Assembly (NCBI RefSeq): GCF_018860155.1
Contig: NZ_JAHKNI010000001.1
Location: forward strand, 75,333-139,332
Source: Nocardia albiluteola
GTDB lineage: Bacteria > Actinomycetota > Actinomycetes > Mycobacteriales > Mycobacteriaceae
DNA: 64,000 nt
Direction of reading: 5' to 3'
Shown here: positions 61,645 through 64,000 of the stretch, one piece after another
Position numbering within the stretch: position 1 is the first letter of the stretch
Layout: every line of letters begins with the position of its first letter
The notes under the pieces: model-generated
Seen by the model: the letters and a program-made list of their open reading frames with translations, nothing else
The model's database searches: none
What the model was told of the DNA's origin: nothing
Translations under genes and position numbers: made by a program

Positions 61645-61757
61645 ATTCCCCGCCGTCGACCAGATCATCAGCACCGGCCTAGAACAGATCGGCCTACAGG
61701 GCCGTGTAGAAGCAACTTCGCGGCATCTACGTCCTCCAGATCCAGCCGAAGCCCCCG
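61645..61757 (+). pseudogene. Truncated copy of the binding-protein gene 3' end
   Basis: 61646-61699 match 60180-60233 at 48 of 54 positions (in the binding-protein gene), and about 61723-61757 match the last 36 nt before its stop. About 27 nt between these blocks are missing in the copy. It follows directly on the stop of the alginate lyase-like gene, so that gene is bracketed by direct repeats. Confidence 0.8.
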
Positions 61758-61763
61758 AGATGT

Positions 61764-61792
61764 TTGACGCAATTATTACGTCGACATATTAT
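61764..61792 (+). promoter_or_regulatory. Housekeeping-type promoter for the Fic gene
   Basis: TTGACG (61764-61769), a 17-nt spacer and TATTAT (61787-61792). This is the closest match to a primary sigma factor promoter in the window. The expected start of transcription coincides with the ATG at 61799, with no room for a ribosome binding site, so translation is probably leaderless. Confidence 0.7.
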
Positions 61793-61798
61793 TTACGC

Positions 61799-62935
61799 AT
61801 GCTGATCTCGACCCCAACGCTGACCGCAGCTGATGCGCGCGTTCTGGCCGACGTGGATCGGATGCGCGGCGACCTGCGCCATCAACTTCAAGCTCACCCC
61901 GGCAAGTGGACCGGTGGTCTGCGCAAATTTCTCACCGCGGATGCCGTGGCGGCATCCAACTCGATCGAGGGTTTCAAGGTTTCCACGATCGATGTAGAGG
62001 ACCTGATCGCGGGCGAACGCGACGTTGACGTCTCCGAGGAGAACCGGGCCGAGACCCTCGCCTATGAGCAGATGATGACTTATATCCAGACCCTGCACGA
62101 TGCGGACGACTTCTCATACAGCACAGGTCAGCTCAATGCAATGCACTGGATGTTGCAGGGGCACAGACATACACCGCGCAAGATCGCGGGTCAGTGGCGT
62201 CGTGGCCCGGTATACGTGACAGATACCGACGATCCGAGCGTTGCCGCGTATACCGCACCCGATGTCGACCAGCTACCAGCTCTGATGACCGAACTCGTCG
62301 ACTGGCTCAACGCCCCCGACGACGTACATCCGCTGATCCGCGCGGCCATGGCCCATCTGAACCTGGTATCGATCCATCCGTGGGCCGACGGCAATGGCAG
62401 GATGTCACGCTCCCTGCAGACATTGCTAATTGCCCGGGAAGGGGTCCTGGCTCCCGAATTCTCGTCTATCGAGGCATGGCTGGGACGGTCGCGCAATACG
62501 TGGGAGTACTACCGCGTGCTCGGCCGCCGCGGCACCGTATTCCGGCCGGAACAGGATGCATCCGAATGGATTCGGTTCAATCTGACCGCCTATCACCAGC
62601 AGGCGCAGACCGTGCATGCCCGGTGGATCCGCACCGGGAAGGTGTGGGCGTTGCTGGACGAGTTCGCCGCAAACACCGAACTCGATGAACGGGTTGTCGC
62701 AGCTCTACATGATGTGGCGATATCCGGCCGGGTGCGGCGCACTCGGTACGAACAGTCGGAAGGGCTGAGCCTGCAACAGGCCCAGCGCGATCTACGCGAC
62801 CTCGTCAATCTGGGAATACTCGAGCCCGTCGGTCGCACCCGCGCGCGCTACTACATCGCCGGACCGCAATTCCCCGCCGATGTCCTCGATATCGCACAGA
62901 CACCGTTCGTGTTATCCGACCCATACGGGGGATAG
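61799..62935 (+). CDS. Fic-domain protein (putative AMPylase)
   Basis: A 378-residue Fic protein. The catalytic motif is HPWADGNGR (His193 to Arg201). The inhibitory-helix motif (S/T)xxxE(G/N) occurs N-terminally as Ser53 to Gly58 (SNSIEG, Glu57), so it is a class II, self-inhibited Fic protein that would not need a separate antitoxin. The C-terminal 110 residues contain a winged-helix-like domain (LSLQQAQRDLRDLVNLGILEPVGRTRARYY). The ATG at 61799 is chosen because the promoter lies inside the longer reading frame. Codon use is less GC-biased than in neighbours and the upstream DNA is AT-rich and next to a gene fragment, which suggests acquisition. Confidence 0.85.
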   Translation: MLISTPTLTAADARVLADVDRMRGDLRHQLQAHPGKWTGGLRKFLTADAVAASNSIEGFKVSTIDVEDLIAGERDVDVSEENRAETLAYEQMMTYIQTLHDADDFSYSTGQLNAMHWMLQGHRHTPRKIAGQWRRGPVYVTDTDDPSVAAYTAPDVDQLPALMTELVDWLNAPDDVHPLIRAAMAHLNLVSIHPWADGNGRMSRSLQTLLIAREGVLAPEFSSIEAWLGRSRNTWEYYRVLGRRGTVFRPEQDASEWIRFNLTAYHQQAQTVHARWIRTGKVWALLDEFAANTELDERVVAALHDVAISGRVRRTRYEQSEGLSLQQAQRDLRDLVNLGILEPVGRTRARYYIAGPQFPADVLDIAQTPFVLSDPYGG

Positions 62936-63026
62936 AAGATCCACCCGTTGGTTGGCTGCCGATTTGGCACGCCCTACGTGGAATCCGCTGGCCGACAACA
63001 AATCCCGAATTCCAGACAGGCACCGT

Positions 63027-63069
63027 GCACAGAGAGTGGTACCTCCGGGAAAGGTACCGCTCTCTGTGC
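63027..63069. terminator. Strong bidirectional hairpin terminator
   Basis: Stem arms 63027-63043 and 63053-63069 pair over 17 bp with one G-T wobble (GCACAGAGAG...CTCTCTGTGC), 9-nt loop. It lies between convergent genes, 19 nt from the metallopeptidase stop codon. Confidence 0.8.
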
Positions 63070-63087
63070 GAACGACGGTTCGTGCGC

Positions 63088-64000
63088 CTACCAGATGCGC
63101 ACCCGCTCGGCGGGGGCGAGGTACAGCTCGTCGCCGGGCTCGACCTCGAATGCCTCGTGGAAGGTGTCGAGGTTGCGGACGACGCCATTGCAGCGGAACT
63201 CCGGCGGGGAGTGGGGGTCGACAGCGAGGCGGCGGATGGCCTCCTCGGCGCGAGCCTTGGTACGCCAGACCTGCGCCCAGCCGAAGAACACGCGCTGCAG
63301 GCCGGTCAGGCCGTCGATGACGGGAGGCTGATCGGCGCCCAGGGCGATCTGGTAGGCCACGAGGGCGATCGAGAGGCCGCCGAGATCGCCGATGTTCTCG
63401 CCGATCGTGAACTCGCCGTTGACCTTGTGGTTGCCGGCGAGAGCCTGGGGGGAGAACTGGTTGTACTGGTCGATCAGAGCCTTGGTGCGCTTGCTGAATT
63501 CGGTGCGGTCGGCGTCGGTCCACCAGTCGACCATGTTGCCGTCGCCGTCGTATTTGCTGCCCTGATCGTCGAACCCGTGGCCGATCTCGTGACCGATGAC
63601 GGCGCCGATGCCACCGTAGTTGGCCGCGTCGTCGGCGTTCATGTCGAAGAACGGCGGCTGCAGGATCGCGGCGGGGAACACGATCTCGTTCATGCCCGGG
63701 TTGTAGTAGGCATTGACCGTCTGCGGGGTCATGAACCACTCGTCGCGATCGACCGGGCCGCCCAGCTTGTTCATGTCGCGGTCGTGATCGGCGGCATGCC
63801 CGCTGCGGTAGTTGCCGACCAGATCCGACGGGTCGATGTGCACCTCGGAGTAGTCGCGCCACCGATCCGGGTAGCCGATCTTCGGGGTGAACTTCTCCAG
63901 CTTGGCCAGCGCCGCCCGGCGGGTGTCGGGCCCCATCCACTCCAGCTCGGCGATGTTGCGGCGGTACGCCTCCTGCAGATTCTCCACCAGCACCTGCATG
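63088..64000 (-). CDS. M13-family zinc metallopeptidase (neprilysin-like), partial
   Basis: The C-terminal 304 or so residues of a peptidase that normally has about 650-660. The gene runs off the right edge of the window, so its start is missing. The active site is complete: VIGHEIGHGFDD (HExxH with the catalytic Glu), GENIGDLGG (third zinc ligand Glu), NAYYNPGMNEIVFPAAILQPPFF (substrate-binding region), and the conserved C-terminus RVRIW. Mycobacterial Zmp1 belongs to this family. It hydrolyses oligopeptides. Confidence 0.92.
   Translation of the reverse strand, partial: MQVLVENLQEAYRRNIAELEWMGPDTRRAALAKLEKFTPKIGYPDRWRDYSEVHIDPSDLVGNYRSGHAADHDRDMNKLGGPVDRDEWFMTPQTVNAYYNPGMNEIVFPAAILQPPFFDMNADDAANYGGIGAVIGHEIGHGFDDQGSKYDGDGNMVDWWTDADRTEFSKRTKALIDQYNQFSPQALAGNHKVNGEFTIGENIGDLGGLSIALVAYQIALGADQPPVIDGLTGLQRVFFGWAQVWRTKARAEEAIRRLAVDPHSPPEFRCNGVVRNLDTFHEAFEVEPGDELYLAPAERVRIW

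Overview
The window looks like a chromosomal segment of a high-GC, mycolic-acid-type actinobacterium, most likely Nocardia or a close relative. The reasons are very GC-rich coding sequence with frequent GTG starts, a complete yrbE-mce operon, HspR-type HAIR boxes in front of lon, TIGR03084-type and DUF445 proteins, and sugar ABC importers without their own ATPase. The genus is an inference; there is no rRNA or other marker here.

Layout. 0.6-3.7 kb: a repeat-rich membrane protein and a FabG-type reductase. 4.1-7.1 kb: a sugar ABC importer operon (two permeases and a binding protein). 7.1-17.3 kb: an AlkA-like glycosylase, a 34-residue mini-protein with a very good ribosome binding site, a large FAD/Fe-S oxidase, two zinc-free MDR reductases, an ABC exporter and an Rpn-family nuclease. 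17.4-23.7 kb: a polytopic membrane protein, a Rid protein with decayed copies of its own 3' end beside it, an enoyl-CoA hydratase, DinB with a low-complexity insertion, and a TetR-thioesterase pair with a clear operator. 24-28 kb: lon with two HAIR boxes and a ClgR-like box, a second TetR regulator, a flavodoxin-like protein and a decayed hydrolase-like remnant. 28.4-39.2 kb: a GH76-type mannanase, a Uma2 nuclease, a PrsW-type protease, a zinc alcohol dehydrogenase, DUF445, a DinB-fold/TIGR03084 protein, RNase HI, SRPBCC, LhgO and a small membrane protein.

39.5-49.4 kb, minus strand: yrbEA-yrbEB-mceABCDEF plus an Mce-associated protein, a lipid/sterol importer. Most genes overlap by 4 nt. The exception is the mceA-mceB junction, which holds two 80-bp tandem repeats, each with an 18-codon mini-ORF; the second ends in a GTGA overlap with mceB. 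A perfect match to the KstR consensus (TnnAACnnGTTnnA) lies 185 bp upstream of yrbEA and suggests an mce4-type, sterol-linked operon.

49.9-56.9 kb: a secreted S1 protease, an MFS exporter divergent from a small secreted protein across two strong dyads, a serine hydrolase-P450 pair, and an L,D-transpeptidase with a structured leader. 57-61.7 kb: a second ABC importer (two permeases and a Tat lipoprotein) with an alginate-lyase-like lipoprotein, followed by a truncated copy of the binding protein's 3' end. 61.8-64 kb: a Fic protein with a textbook promoter placed for leaderless translation, a strong bidirectional terminator, and an M13 metallopeptidase cut by the window edge.

Common themes are lipid/sterol uptake and beta-oxidation-type chemistry, envelope remodelling, and carbohydrate capture with a shared ATPase encoded elsewhere. 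I found no rRNA, tRNA, CRISPR array, complete insertion sequence or prophage.
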